Assembly (NCBI GenBank): GCA_037367355.1
Contig: CM074704.1
Coordinates: forward strand, 1,488,001 to 1,552,000
Source: Neoscytalidium dimidiatum
Lineage: Eukaryota; Ascomycota; Dothideomycetes; Botryosphaeriales; Botryosphaeriaceae
Length of the DNA: 64,000 bases
Direction of reading: 5' to 3'
The notes under the pieces were generated by a model that was not told the origin of the DNA, did no database searches, and saw only the letters and a program-made list of their open reading frames with translations. The position numbers and the translations under genes are program-made. Position 1 is the first letter of the stretch; each line of letters starts with the position of its first letter. Shown piece by piece: positions 10,965-22,786 of the stretch.

Positions 10965-12478
10965 ATGCAGCTATCAGCAGCAGACATGAAGCTCTTGAAG
11001 AGCACAAAGTTCCCGCCCGAGTTTGAGGAGAAGGTCGACACAACCAAGGTGCAGATGGACATCATGAAGAAGTGCGCCTCACCTGCGATTCCCCTCTGCG
11101 GACCCAGCTAATTGAGCCCAGGTGGATTGCGACAAAGATCCAACAGATTCTAGAGAATGACGATGACATGGTGGTCGACTTTTTCTACAACCTCATCGAC
11201 GGCGAGCGCTACGTACGATCAACGTCAAACCCCTTCGCCTTACTCCCGTCCCGCTGACACTGGCTCGCAGCCCGACCCGAAGAAGCTTCAGATCGCTCTT
11301 GGTGGCTTCCTTCACGACGATGCCCCGAAGTTCGTCAAAGAATTTTGGAATCTCTGCTTGAGCGCCCAGAGTAACAAGGACACGCTCGGCGTGCCTCGAG
11401 AGCTCCTCGAAATGAAGAAGGACGAAATGAAACAGGACAAGGTAAGCCTTGCCTGCTCACCATACACAGACACGGCTAATTGGCTCCGTAGAAAGCGCAG
11501 GAGAAGGCCGCTGAGGAGGCTCGGAAACGCCGTGACAACGAACGCGAGCGCGAGGAAGATCTTGACCGCCTCCGCGAGAGGGAGCGCCGCGAACGTGACT
11601 TCAACCGGGACCGCCCTCGCGGCCGAGGTCGCGGTGGTGGCCGCGGAGGCTCTGCATATCGTCCCGGACGTTCTCGTTCTCGCTCGCCGCCGCCGTATCG
11701 TCGTGGCCATGATGACTTCCGTCGCCCTCCCCGTACAGACTCGTACGTCCCCGCAGGTCGTGGTAGGCGCAGAGACTACTCGCCGCGCCCCTCGGACTCG
11801 CGCAGCCGCTCTCGTTCTCGCTCTGAGACGCCGCCACGTCGCCGTCGCCGCATCTCGCATAGTCGATCGCCATCACGTTCTCCTTCGCCTCCTCGCCGTA
11901 GTCACGGCAGTCATCGCTACAGCAGAGACATGTCGCGTTCACGCAGCCCTGTTGGAAGATCGAGGCGGGCAAAAAGCCCTGCCCGTGGTGATGATCGAGC
12001 CCGACCTTCCGCGTCGCCCGAGAGATCTCGCTCACGCTCTCCTAGACGCCGCCGCGGCAGAGACCGTTCGCCTACGGCTACATCTGACAGTCGCTCGCCA
12101 CCCCCTCGCTCGCGCAGGGACCGCTCCCGGCGCCGCCTCTCTCATTCCCCGTCGACATCCCGTTCTCGCAGCCCTCGCCGTTCTGATCGCAAGCACAAAA
12201 GATCTCCCTCCCTCTCTGACGACGACAGAGACACTCGCGCTGATGTTCGCAAGGACCGCAACCGTCGCGACCGCCGCCGTAGGCGTAGCTACAGCAGGAG
12301 CTTCAGCCCTCGCAGAGATCACAAGCGTCGCCGCTCCGCTGACAGGTACGAGCCGGAGAAGAGGCAGAGGAACACATCATCCGTCGAGGCAAGCCCTCCT
12401 CCCAGAGCCGACCGCAGGCCGTCCACGACTTCCGACGTATCCATGAACGAACCCGCAAAGAACAAGGTTGGTGAATAG
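10965..12478 (+). CDS. PWI-domain, SR-rich splicing factor (SRRM1-like)
   Basis: Model: join(10965..11071,11122..11212,11271..11441,11492..12478), 451 aa. Residues about 5-115 form a PWI domain: KFPPEFEEKVD, then MKKWIATKIQQIL, DFFYNLIDGERY, PDPKKLQIALGGFL and KFVKEFWNLCLSAQSN. In this family the fold binds nucleic acid and supports splicing and 3'-end processing in the nucleus. A charged helix (EEARKRRDNEREREED) and an RG-box (RGRGRGGGRGG) follow. The remainder is dense in RS/SR dipeptides, the substrate of SR kinases. All three introns (50, 58, 50 nt) join in frame. The ATG at 10965 has a strong CACC context and opens the conserved part. A long alternative frame over the last exon is a shadow of the RS repeats. 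The exact C-terminus could change if a small terminal intron exists near 12468. Confidence 0.92.
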
Positions 12479-12877
12479 TGCTGTGGAGGAAGGAGCCGCC
12501 ACAGCCCACGAAATATTTCTCCTTCAGGTCAAAGAAGCCACATGTCAACTAGACGAATCAAAAGAATTCACACGACGACAATCTTCTGGATGTGCTAAAT
12601 TAGTTTTTCTGCGTGGACTCTTCTGGAAGGCTGATCCTACTGATATGGTGGCTTGACAGATGAAGCTGGAAAATCATTATTAAAGGTCACTGCTCAGACG
12701 CCGTCATGACTAGTCGCTCAGTTATAGCGTGCGGACCATATGAAAAGCTCTTCAATCATTGCACGGGTTTCAACGTTGAGGAGAATTCCTTCAACTTCAA
12801 TCTTCCTTTTACAGCGGATTTCTCTTTTCCCATCAATGGACACTAGTGTACAACCAGAGACGACGGCTAGCAATAAA
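12479..12877. other. Convergent intergenic spacer
   Basis: Shared 3' region of the PWI gene and the MBL-fold gene, which converge here. AT-richer than the flanking genes, with possible polyadenylation signals (tattaaag near 12678). No gene seen. Confidence 0.5.
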
Positions 12878-14078
12878 CTAGCATTTTTCGGACAAAAGAG
12901 CATGGTTGGCATATCCCTCATACTTGACCTGAATCTTCATGCTCTCGAGAACGGCGTGCTTGCAATCGGGTCGTCGAATGTCCATGCCCACAAAGGCGCC
13001 GTGGGTACTCTCCCAGTCGTGGGGCGCGAGCGCTTTCCACATGGCGTGAATCTCGGGAGGGGATAGAGGAATCATGTTGGGTATGGACCACATGAAGGAA
13101 TAGGATGTTGTACCCGGAGACCGATCATGATGATAGAGTCCGGACTAGTTTGAAATGGAAAGACGCGATTAGAGGAATGCTTGACAGCTACACCCCACTC
13201 CATGATGATGGTAACAGGAAAGCTCTCACGGCCGCTACTTACCGGCACTGTGACTAGGGTGTCGGCGATCATTAGATGCTTCTTCCAAAGTAAGACGAGG
13301 CTCCCCGGGAAGTGCCCGCCCGGCTTGATCGCAGTGACACCGGGCAAAATGGTCGTGGCGGTCTCGGTGAGGAGGCGGCGGCTTGGCTGGTCGGGAGAGT
13401 CGGCGCGGTTGAACCATTCCTGGTCTTCGACAGCGGTGTAGACGGGGACGTTGCCGAAGGCGGTGGACCATTGGAGGTGCGCGGTGTAGTAATGCGGATG
13501 GGAGATCACGATGGCGCGGAGGGGGCCGCGGGAATTGATCTGTGTGCCGTTGTGTGTGAGACCTGCGAGAATGATACGTGAAGGATAAGGGGAGACCTTA
13601 CGAACTCGATGGTCTTGTCGTCGAGATAGGTAATTAAGTCCCAGAGGACGTTGCCTTCGGGCGTCTCGATCAGGATTGCTCTTTGGCCGATGGCAAACTT
13701 TGTTTCCCCCAACTGTATTAGTCCGAAGTGTTCTTTTCTTTTTTTGCTCTTTTATTTCGCCCTCCGACAAGTGATGGTTGGAAACGGCACTGAACGCACT
13801 TTTGGCTCCGTCCAAATCGACCACATGCTCTTCTCTTCCGCATCTTGCTGCCACTTGTTTTCATGCTTTCCGCGCAGCTCTGCCATGCTGGTCCATTTCT
13901 GACCAGTAGGTGGGACATATTGGCGGGGGTCCTTTGGCGGAGAAGTGAGCATAGAATCAACTGGGAGGTCTTGGCCGCATACGTCACATATTCTGCAATT
14001 CGAAAGAGGCTTGGACGCCGGGACGTCGAATTGTGTGCCACAAGTATGGCATATCGAGAGATTGTCTGCGTCTGTCAT
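12878..14078 (-). CDS. MBL-fold (metallo-beta-lactamase-like) hydrolase with N-terminal zinc-ribbon motif
   Basis: Model: complement(join(12878..13144,13243..13539,13602..13712,13800..14078)), 317 aa. The N-terminus has two C-x2-C pairs (CHTCG and CRIC), a small zinc-ribbon signature. The MBL core follows: FAIGQRAILIETPEGNVLWD, then the metal site SHPHYYTAH in place of the usual HxHxDH, then GGHFPGS and ADTLVTVP. The C-terminal block SYSFMWSIPNMIPL and ESMKIQVKYEGY is well conserved in the fungal family as I know it. Substrate unknown. Two details are open. Codons at 13932..13982 look like a 51-nt unspliced intron, because the family reads CRICDDPRQ. The second exon may also begin 15 nt later, giving TEPK-FAIGQR. 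Using both options would give about 295 aa. Confidence 0.88.
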
Positions 14079-14762
14079 GTTGAACAGAGGTGATCTGCTA
14101 TGCGCAATTGTCTTGGGTGCTATTAGGCTACTACTTATCGCAGCGGGTTGTTGCGGGGCTAGTCTGGGTCCGATGACAAAGGTGGGGTCTGGGGCTCTGG
14201 AGTGAGGTAATTCCCACCTCTGCCAAGGGGTGACGGTATGCGCATGCTATCCCATTTTTCATGGTGCTGAAGTTCCTTCAAAAAGTGTATTTAGTAAAGA
14301 GAGGTAAACGGTCAATTTAGTGATCGCTTAGAGGAAGGAATGAAGACATATTTGCGAACTCTGATGCAAAAACCGAACAGCGCCTGCTACAATGCAATAC
14401 TCTGCAAAATAGCTATCTCATGTTAGATCCAATTATTCCTTGATCTTCTAGCACTTGACTTTAGTCAGGTGGGGTATTTGCGAAGCGAGCCTGTGCACGG
14501 TGGAGATCAAGAGAGGCTTTCCCGAATCTAGTCTCTATGGAACCTGGGCCGAGCCTCTAAAATTGGTAATCTCTACTTGTTCCATACCTGAGTATTTATT
14601 CTTCTTAGGTCCTCGGTATCCCAAAGGCACCAAGATAGTGATGGAATGCGCAAAATCATGTATAGATGGAAGTAAGCAAGTATGTCCTCGACTAACATAG
14701 GCATCACACAATCTTCACCGGCGCCTGAAACGAAATCTCATGATCATCGCGCCAATGGACCT
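14079..14762. other. AT-rich intergenic region
   Basis: Between two genes on the minus strand. It holds the promoter of the MBL gene and the 3' region of the fasciclin gene. The part at 14270-14660 is clearly AT-richer than its surroundings. No ORF, tRNA or element recognised. Confidence 0.45.
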
Positions 14763-15444
14763 TCACGCGTAGTTCAAAACGCCCTTGATGATCCAGACTT
14801 CACCGTTGGCGACCTTGTCGGCGACGCTGGTAACTTCAATATCACCAGGTTGAAGCTTCAGATGGGTCAGAAAATACCCCAGGCTTGGGAGATCTTTAAG
14901 ATCTTACCGTCTTCTTGCCATCCTTGATCTCGTACCAGATTGTATTGCCCGCAAGAGACTGGATCTTGTGATTCTCCTTCCACGGGCTCTCCGGGACGAT
15001 GTGTGCGTTGACAAAGCGCTCCAAGTTCTTTTGTGCACGACTCGAGCCATCGGAGCCTTCGTATGCGTCCGCACCCAGAGACTCATAGTCTCTCGGATCC
15101 TCCCAAGGTTTGCGTGGCAGGTTGTGGAGGGCGGAGTTCATCGGAGCCAGTACGGTGGCGTTCTGGGAGCTATCATTCAAACGAGCGGATGCTGAGTCAA
15201 CATCACGCGTGAACCCGCTGAATATGTTGATGCTCCTGTCGCGGCCCACCACATCCGAGAGTATCGGGGCGTCTGAGGCGTCGTCGTTGGACGACGTAGG
15301 AGGCATGATGTTCGGGATGTTGAAGGATGGTACTTGGTCGACGAGTTGACCAAGCTTTTCGCGCCACAAAGGTCCAGCTCGGGCGGAGGTAGCGAGGAAA
15401 AGCGTTGATGTGAAGAGCGAGCCGAGAAACAGAGGGGTCCGCAT
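14763..15444 (-). CDS. Secreted fasciclin (FAS1) domain protein
   Basis: Model: complement(join(14763..14855,14908..15444)), 209 aa. The first 23 residues form a classical signal peptide (MRTPLFLGSLFTSTLFLATSARA). The FAS1 domain occupies about residues 75-209: NDSSQNATVLAPMNSALHNL (the NATVFAPTNxA-type H1 box), then FVNAHIVPESPW and the terminal VADKVANGEVWIIKGVLNYA (H2 box). FAS1 proteins mediate adhesion at the cell surface or wall; no GPI signal follows the domain, so this one is probably soluble or wall-trapped. The 52-nt intron ends in AAG, and no CAG or TAG acceptor keeps the H2 box in frame. The first 50 residues after the signal are unconserved. It shares a 281-bp upstream region with the divergent DUF3807-like gene. 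Confidence 0.87.
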
Positions 15445-15725
15445 CTTGGAGGGGTTGAGTTGTCGTGCTCTGCCTGCCCTGGCAAGGCGACTGGATGGAG
15501 AGACCCCGGCCGTGCGTCATCGGGGCCGCACTGCCTGATTTATCTTATCTCCATGTGATCTGCCCACTAGCGCGGTGTTATTCCTGGTCGCTTTGGCGCG
15601 CGTCATCTTCTTCTGTTGCCTCGCGCGTGTCAACCTAACTTTGACAGCCACACCACTCACCGCGCAGCCTCCTCTCATCATCCGCAACTCGAATCTACGC
15701 TTGCTCCGGAAGTCCTTTACTCATC

Positions 15726-16815
15726 ATGGCGCTTCCTCCGCAGGTGACTGAGGTAAGCTGATCCAAACGTTCACACGCGTTGAAACATGTGCTGACAAGC
15801 GCTACAGGAGGAATTTCGTGAGTTTGCTCGCAGGCACTTTCCTGGAGCCCCGCAGCCGACCAGGCTTCCATCGTGGGTTACACCCTGTGCCAGTCCGCAG
15901 CCTGCGCATGAGAACAATGCACTTGATCCCAATATTGTTGATACGGCTTACAATGGCGGCTTCAATTACGGTCACCACGCCGGCTATGCGTTTGGCCATG
16001 CTACTGGCTACAAAACCGGCTTCTATGCTGGCTACCAGGCCGGTTATGCTGCTGGTCGCAGGGACGCTGGCTTGAACTTTACCGCTGGCGCCAAGACTCG
16101 TGTTACTGGAGCTGCGGAACCAGTCGCTGCTGTGGACATGTATAGGAAGGCCGAGGACACGCACATGGAGATCGACTATAACGGGGAGGTCGAGGTTTCG
16201 GACGATGAGTGGTACGAAGAGGAGCACCTGGGCTACTATCCCGATGGCACCCAGCGCACCCTCTCTGAGGAGGACGTGAAGTTTTTCCGCCGATCTGAGC
16301 TCATCAGCATGCTGAAAGGGGCCAAACGCCGCGTTGCTGAGCGCAAGGACCTCGAGGGCGAGGAAGAAGAACGCAAGACTGTGGATGATTCTCGTGAACA
16401 GAAGAAGCGTAGGGCGGTGGAGGAGCAGCTCCACAGGCAGAAGAAACGCAAGGTGCAGCATGCCAAAGAGTCTGTGCCTACGCAGCCTGGCGATCTCAGA
16501 GCTACCGACCTCACTGCCTTAGCAAGCTCCATTGCCGCTCAAAATAGCGCTCCGGACACCGACAGTGGCCACGAAACTGCCCAAACACCACGCGCACAAT
16601 CCATTAGCATCAGTCCTGGCGATCAGGTGGGTGAACGGCCAGAATCCCCCAACAATGATAAGAAAGAGGTAATTGTTGCCCCAGACGTGAAGAAGGGTAA
16701 GAAGCGTAAGCATCTCACACGTGATGAACGTGCGGAGGATGATGGGGTTACGTTTCGGCGCATCGCGCGCGAACTTGATGATTTGCCTGAAGTCAGCATT
16801 GAGCTAGACTACTGA
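15726..16815 (+). CDS. DUF3807-like nuclear protein
   Basis: Model: join(15726..15752,15808..16815), 344 aa. The first exon encodes only nine residues (MALPPQVTE) and the join gives EEFREFARRHFPG. Residues about 55-100 are rich in glycine and aromatics (HHAGYAFGHATGYKTG, FYAGYQAGYAAGRRDAG). The core at about 155-185, SDDEWYEEEHLGYYPDGTQR followed by TLSEEDVKFFRRSEL, resembles fungal DUF3807 proteins. Then comes a basic helix (EQKKRRAVEEQLHRQKKRK) and a KKGKKRKH nuclear localisation-type motif near the end. Function unknown; nuclear location is inferred from the basic clusters. The family name is from memory of the LGYYPDG motif and should be confirmed by a profile search. Confidence 0.82.
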
Positions 16816-18155
16816 TCGTCTGCTGTCGCATTTTAAACAACCATCAGAGATACGCATCGCGCTTTCCTGCAACAAGGTAAGGACTTCAACAGACGACACC
16901 CTTGGCCGAACGGGAGCGGGCACAGAGGTACGTAGCATTCTTTTCCAATGAGTTGCACACTCATTTCATACGGGTGTTTTGGCCTCGACCCCTTACAAGC
17001 ATGTGTTATGATGAAAACTTTTGTATCGTCATCCTTAGGCGTAGATTGGGACGCATGTCAAGCGCTTGAGGAAGGAACGTCTTGCAGTGCACTTGTTGTC
17101 TGCGTGCACGGGACCTCGAGAGCGGCATGGACAGTTCTGATACTGCCGAGTAATCTTCTCTCTGACCCCAAGCGCGTATTACACACGTATTCGTACGGAG
17201 CTATCTGAAGAATGCCGCTAACTAGATGTCTCCAGTAGAAACCCTAGCTCCATTGGATTGGAGACTGAGGTCTCTTAGCACTTATAATATCAAGGTTACA
17301 TAACACTCACGCTGGCGAATGAACAGAAAGAATGTCCTTTGCCCACATGGAGAGCTTTGGGACTCCTGCAGAACAAGAATCAAGTAATAATGATGAGGAA
17401 GACAACGCGTAGAATTTTGAGCGCCGTTTAGTAATGTACAGGTATATTCACGTTGAGGTGAACGCAGCGGACCCGATACTTACAACGCCGACCATCGGCG
17501 CCGCGTGACTCCCAAGACACCCAGAGACTCATATATCTTTGCTCTACGAATGAAACGCCAGCACGCGCATTTTCGGCACAGTATGCAGATAGATCTGGGG
17601 GAGGTGATTCCTGCTTCTGTTTCAGATGACCTGAAGGACTCGGAGGAGCGCCTTCTCATTGAGATTGACGGCCAGGAATGCAGCTTGGAGTGGAGATTGC
17701 AGCTTCGCACAGCGGATTGCAGTTCAATGATGGATCCTGCGTGTAGAAGTGTGCTGACTAGTAGTTGAATCGTGGGCATCCAGGCATTGGTGAAAACAGA
17801 GTGAGGTCGAGAAACACACAACTGCGGGGCTGACTCGGGAGATGAGCGGGCAGGATGCGACCGAGAATGCTTCGTGTTGTGTTGAGAGCATTTGACGCAG
17901 GCGGTTGCGCGGCCTTGGGGGACGACACGCGTTGGACCCTGGTCGCATGCAGCAGCGGCCAAGGGGGGCCCTGGTAGCCACAGCCAAGCAGCGAGCCTAA
18001 GCTCCCGCCGCCGCCAGCAAGGCCCCAAATTCCGCCGCATAGGAGACGCCGACACGAGCTTCGCCCAACACGACCTCTCCTCCTGGTCCCGCTCCTCGAA
18101 TCTCCTTCCGAAAGATGCTCCCCGCTCCTGCTCCTGCTCCCTCCTCCAGTCCACC
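16816..18155. other. Intergenic region, no gene seen
   Basis: 1.3 kb between two genes on the plus strand. A minus-strand frame from 18157 to 17480 is open for 225 codons but is low-complexity Arg/Ser and lies over the promoter and leader of the phosphoesterase gene. No RNA gene or repeat recognised. Confidence 0.45.
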
Positions 18156-20335
18156 ATGACCTCTTACGACGACTGGGGGTATCCGGTCTCCTCGTCGCGC
18201 AACCACTTCCGCGAGCCGCCCACCCTGTTGCAGCACGTCCAAGCCGCAGCCAGGTCGCTCCTCACGCGCGCCGGCGTCTACGCCCCCAATGCGCCCGCCG
18301 GTAGGGCCTGGAACCTCCGTCCCATCTTCTCCGTCCCTAATATCTTGACTTTCATCTGGCTGTTTTTTGTGTACTCCAACGAGCGCTCGGCGTTCCGGAA
18401 CAGCACCGAAGCTTGCGGCTGGAGCAACTGGGAGCGCTGGGTACGTCACGGCAAGCACCGCGTGTGCTGGCAGCATTGGACTGCGCAACTTGGACGCTGA
18501 CGCAATGTTTTTAGCCCCACGATGCTGCTCCGCACCGCCTGGTCTTTGTCGCGGACCCACAGCTGGTAGACCCGCACACCTACCCCGGCCGCCCGTGGCC
18601 TCTGTCCACCCTGACCGTCGCATACACCGACCAATACCTCCGCCGATCATGGTCGCTGATCCAGGAGGATCTCTACCCGGACACCGTCTTTTTCCTGGGA
18701 GACCTGTTTGACGGCGGCCGGGAATGGACGGCCGACGGCAGTGTGAGTGAGGACAAGCAATGGAAGAACTATGGCGATAATTTTTGGCTGCGCGAGTATG
18801 ACCGCTTCGGGAGGATATTTTTCGGACACTGGGGTGATGCTGGCATGACACCGCGAGTAGGGCAACCCGGGAGGAAGCTCATTGCTGGACTGCCCGGAAA
18901 CCATGATCTTGGATTTGCTGCTGGCATTCGGCCGAACGTGCGGAAGAGGTTCAACGCGTACTTTGGAGACGGCAACCGAATCGACGTCATTGCGAACCAT
19001 ACGTTCGTGTCGATAGACGCTGTGTCGTTGAGCGCATTGGGCCACGCTGCGGGGTCAGAAGATATCTGGAAACCCACTCAGGACTTCCTCGACCAGGCGC
19101 AGGCGGAGAAGAGGAGAGCTGTTGCGCGAGAACTGAGGGCACGGAAAGGCTTGAATCCAAATCCTCCGTACAAGCACAAGGTCCTTGGTGGCGAGGACAT
19201 CACAAAGGCAAAGCTGCCAATTGCAGACGCCGGCGATGCGGAATTTCCCACCATCCTCCTTACCCATGTGCCCCTCTACAGAGCCGAGGGTACACCATGT
19301 GGTCCGATGAGAGAACATTGGCCGCCTACCGAACCGCCAAAAGGCCAAGCTGAGCCTGTCTTCCCTGACGAGCGCAACGCCATTGCTGTTCGAGGAGGCT
19401 ACCAGTACCAAAATGTCCTTACGAAGGACGTCTCCAAAGACGTCACTGAGAAGATCGGCAACATCGAGTACGCCTTCTCGGGCGACGATCACGACTACTG
19501 CGAAGTCGTCCACAAAGCCTATCAGTCCGGCGGCCACAGCGGCATCCGCGAAATCACCGTGAAATCCCTCTCCTGGGCCATGGGGGTGCGCAAGCCCGGC
19601 TTCGTGATGCTCAGCCTGTGGAATCCCGTCGACGACGCCGGCCAGCCGCTCTCCCCGGACCCGACCGTGCAATCGCACCTCTGCCTCATGCCCGACCAGC
19701 TCGGCATCTTCATCCGCTACGGCATCCTCTTCGGCGTCACCCTCTTCATCCTCATGGTCCGCGCCCTCGTCCTGAAGCTTCGCGCCGCATCCTCGTCCTC
19801 GCCCGACCCGGCCGGCCAGCCCATCCTCCCACTCTCCGCAATCCCAGCCGCGTCGTCGGCGGAGCAGGAGAAGCGCCGCCGCCACGCCGAATCGTCCGCG
19901 CGCAACCGCACCGACTCGATGGGCGAGGGCGCCTCGTCCAACTCCTCCACCTCCCCCGACAACAAGACCGGCCTCTCCGCCCGCTCGTCGCAGGCCGCCG
20001 CCGGCGCCATCCGCAACGCCAGCCCCGTGCCTTCCGGTGGCTACGGCCTGCCCTCGTACAACACGGCCAATGGCAACGGCTACCCTCCTGGTGCCAATGG
20101 CGCCGGTAAGCACGCTCTCCCGCTCGTGGCGTACGCGGGCTTCTACCCGGAGCGCGCGGAGGAGGACCGGAAGAAGAAAGAGAAGGAGAAGCTGAGCGTC
20201 GACACGAAGCTGACGAGGAGGAAGAAGAAGAAGAAGAAGGGGGAAGGTGTGTTTAGAGCGGAGCTGGGGAAGAGCGTGGTGAGGGTTGCCGGCGTGGTGT
20301 TCGCGTGGTATTTTTGGTTGATTTGGAGATGGTAA
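18156..20335 (+). CDS. Cdc1/Ted1-family metallophosphoesterase (GPI-anchor remodelling)
   Basis: Model: join(18156..18440,18515..20335), 701 aa. The family (yeast Cdc1 and Ted1, animal PGAP5/MPPE1) removes ethanolamine phosphate from GPI mannose in the ER and is Mn-dependent. Metal-site motifs are all present: FVADPQLVD (about 106-114), GDLFDGGR (157-164), GNHD (223-226), LLTHVPLYR and FSGDDHDYC. An N-terminal hydrophobic segment (ILTFIWLFFVY) and a C-terminal one (YGILFGVTLFILMV) frame the catalytic domain on the lumenal side. A last hydrophobic stretch ends the protein (VVFAWYFWLIWRW). Between the last two lies a Ser/Ala/Pro-rich cytosolic tail of about 150 residues and a KKEKEKL/RRKKKKKK basic patch. 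The chosen ATG has a perfect CCACC context. An in-frame ATG at 17892 would add 88 unlikely residues. Confidence 0.93.
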
Positions 20336-20658
20336 AGTATAGGGAGAGGCAAGGTTGATACTGATCTGCTGCCGCTGCTGCCGCCGATAATACTGCGCTG
20401 TAACGAGTATAGATTATTGTAGCTTTTCATCCCGTATTTCTAGTATATTGGTGCGTGGAATGTGGTCAGTGCTGCGCTTTTGGTAGTCAGTGTATGTGCG
20501 CATTGAGTGGCGTTTGGACAGAGATCGGCGGATATGAGGGACTTTGCTTTGGAACACACAGCAAATTTTTTTTTATTTCTCGTGCTACACTGTATTTACA
20601 CGTGTTCTTATGATGGAAGACATTACATGATCAGTATCAACATTCCAGTGCCTCCATC
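20336..20658. other. Convergent intergenic spacer
   Basis: Shared 3' region of the phosphoesterase and the oxidase genes. It contains a trinucleotide-rich GCTGCCGCTGCTGCCGCCG stretch at about 20370 and a T-run at 20568. No gene seen. Confidence 0.5.
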
Positions 20659-22786
20659 CTACACATGCATCCACCTGGCCATCCAGGTCTCGGTGACCTG
20701 CTTGGCCTCGTCGACCAGACCCATGTCGAGCAGCAGCTGGGTGGTGCCCCTGACGGCGCTCTCGAGGGCAGACCAGATCCAGGCGTGGGTGAAGGAGGTG
20801 TGCTCGCCGACGAAGACGGTGTGCTTCTCGGTGTGGTAGTAGGCAGGCAGGTACAGTTCCTGCTGTCCAACAAGCGGCGAGCACCATGCGCCCGCCTGGT
20901 ACTCGTTGTTCTCCCAGCAGATGCGATCGTAGTTGCCAGTCCACTGGTCGGCCGCGATCTGGCCGTGGATCTCGGCCATGGCGCGCACCGCGTACGCCAC
21001 GTGCTCGTCCTCGCTCATGCTGCCGAGCGTGCGCGCTAGCGTGCCCGATTCGTAGGATGCGAGCAACACGCCAGGCCCTGTGGAGTTGATCTGGTAGGAT
21101 GGGTAGCAGACGCTGCCAATGCCGGTGATGTTGGTGCTGCCGCACCCGCCGATGATGGGTGGGGACAGGTGCTCCCAGAAGCGGGTCTCGTAGTGCAGGG
21201 CCACCTTGCAAGACTGCTCGTAGTTGAGTGTCTGGATGGCGCGGCTGAGCAGACCGGTGTAGGCGGGCAGCTTCCACATGCGCACCTTAGAGAAGGGGAC
21301 AGCAACGATGGTGTAGTCGAACTCGAGGCTGTCGAGCGTCGTGCCCCAGGGTCCGTCCGGACGCCAGGAGACGGTCATCTTTTCGGAAGCTTCGTCGTAG
21401 GAGAGCTGCTCGACTTTCTTGCCGAAAAGGGTGCGGTTGGAAACGAGGGGCGTGAAGGCTGTAGGCAGGCGGCTTAGACCCTTGTCGATCGTCCGCCACT
21501 CTGTGGCCGAGAAGTAGACCGAATCGTACAGCCATTCTGGGTTGTCTGACGCCGTCGAAACAGCCTGGTCCGTGACGTTGAGGTCAGTGTGCAGCTTGTA
21601 GCGCAGATAGCCGGCCTCAGAAAAGTCGAAGTAGCCTTCAGCAACGGCCTTCTTGTGAGCTTCGAAGACGTTGGTAGCGATGTCACGCATCTTGTCCCAG
21701 GTCAAGGCATCCCACTGCTCAATCGCGTCGAGAGCGTCCTCCACGGCAGTGATGTTGGAGTAGGAAGCGGTTGCATCAGTAGTGCTAGTTGGGTCATTGG
21801 TACTCGACTGGATCCACTTGATGAAGTCCACAGACCAAGCAGGGTCGTGGCCGTTCATTTCATTCAAGGCATCCGCGAGTTGAAAGACCATGCGGTGGTC
21901 CATGATCTGGATGGTGTCGTTGTTTGTGGTGTTCGTAAGGCTGACAGGGAACCTCATCGGACCCATTTCCTGGTACTGGTAGTCCTCAGGGGCACTGCCG
22001 TTCAGATAAGTTGTGTGGACACGGCCACCGATACGGTTGGTAGCCTCAATGATCTTCCAGTCGGAGATACCAACGGACTCAAGAAGGTACTGCAGAGCAC
22101 AATCAGAGCCATTTTCTCAAAGCCGTAATCAGGCGGGAATGGCTGGAGGGTGGTTGTAGGCAACTGTTTCCGAGGGAGAGGGTCCAACTTACTGCACTCA
22201 TCAACCCAGACATGCCACCACCGACGATACCCACGCTCTTGCCCTTGGACTGAGCTACGAATGCCGCATCGGGCTCCTTCTCTTTCAGATACTCGACACC
22301 GTCGAACCAGGGGCCCATAGGGTCGGCAACATCGGCGAAAGCTGTGCTCCTACGAGCTCTCCTTCTCTTCACAATGAAGGCATCCGACCTGCCAACCGGC
22401 TCGTCCCCAGCAAAAGCATGCAGGCAGCCGCCAGACTGGATGTCAGACGGGGGGAGCCAGACGAAGCGTGTAGGCCTATAATCCTCCCAGCCGAGGTTTC
22501 TCTTGGCGAGAGGGTGGTCACCGACGTGAGTTCTGCCGACGCGGTGATGAGCCTCGGTAGGTCTCACGAGGTCACAGAAACCGTAGTGGATGGATAGCTC
22601 GCCGTCGACGGGGCCGGCGAACTCGATGTGGATACTGTTCATCCCATCGGCCTCTGCAACCAGGGGGCCTTTGAAGACCACGGTGTTGGACCTTGGAACG
22701 ACACTGGCGGCGGCATTGCCGGCCAGGAGAGCGGCGGCGGCGGTAAAAGTGCCAGAAAAGAAGCCGGCAGATTGCAGCACAACCAT
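20659..22786 (-). CDS. Secreted L-amino-acid oxidase (flavin amine oxidase)
   Basis: Model: complement(join(20659..22089,22193..22786)), 674 aa. It oxidatively deaminates L-amino acids to keto acids, ammonia and hydrogen peroxide, so it can serve nitrogen scavenging or defence. The FAD dinucleotide motif VGIVGGGMSGLMSA is split by the intron from YLLESVGISDWKIIEAT and the GG motif NRIGGRVHT. The C-terminal FAD-contacting block HTVFVGEHTSFTHAWIWSAL is intact. The N-terminus is hydrophobic (FTAAAALLAGNAAAS), consistent with secretion, and is followed by about 170 residues typical of the fungal enzymes. The first ATG is at 22786; the frame is open further upstream but only from non-ATG codons. 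Several N-x-T/S sites (SLTNTTNN, NITAVE, LNVTDQ) fit a secreted glycoprotein. Confidence 0.92.

Noticed and set aside
11157..12446. 429-codon frame over the SR gene
   Set aside because: Out-of-frame reading of the RS-repeat exon; the true frame continues the PWI domain by three clean splice joins.
17480..18157. 225-codon antisense frame upstream of the phosphoesterase gene
   Set aside because: Low-complexity, covers promoter and leader, no conserved sequence.
19055..20113. 352-codon antisense frame in the Cdc1-like gene
   Set aside because: Shadow of the GC-rich coding strand; Gly/Ala/Val/Arg composition.
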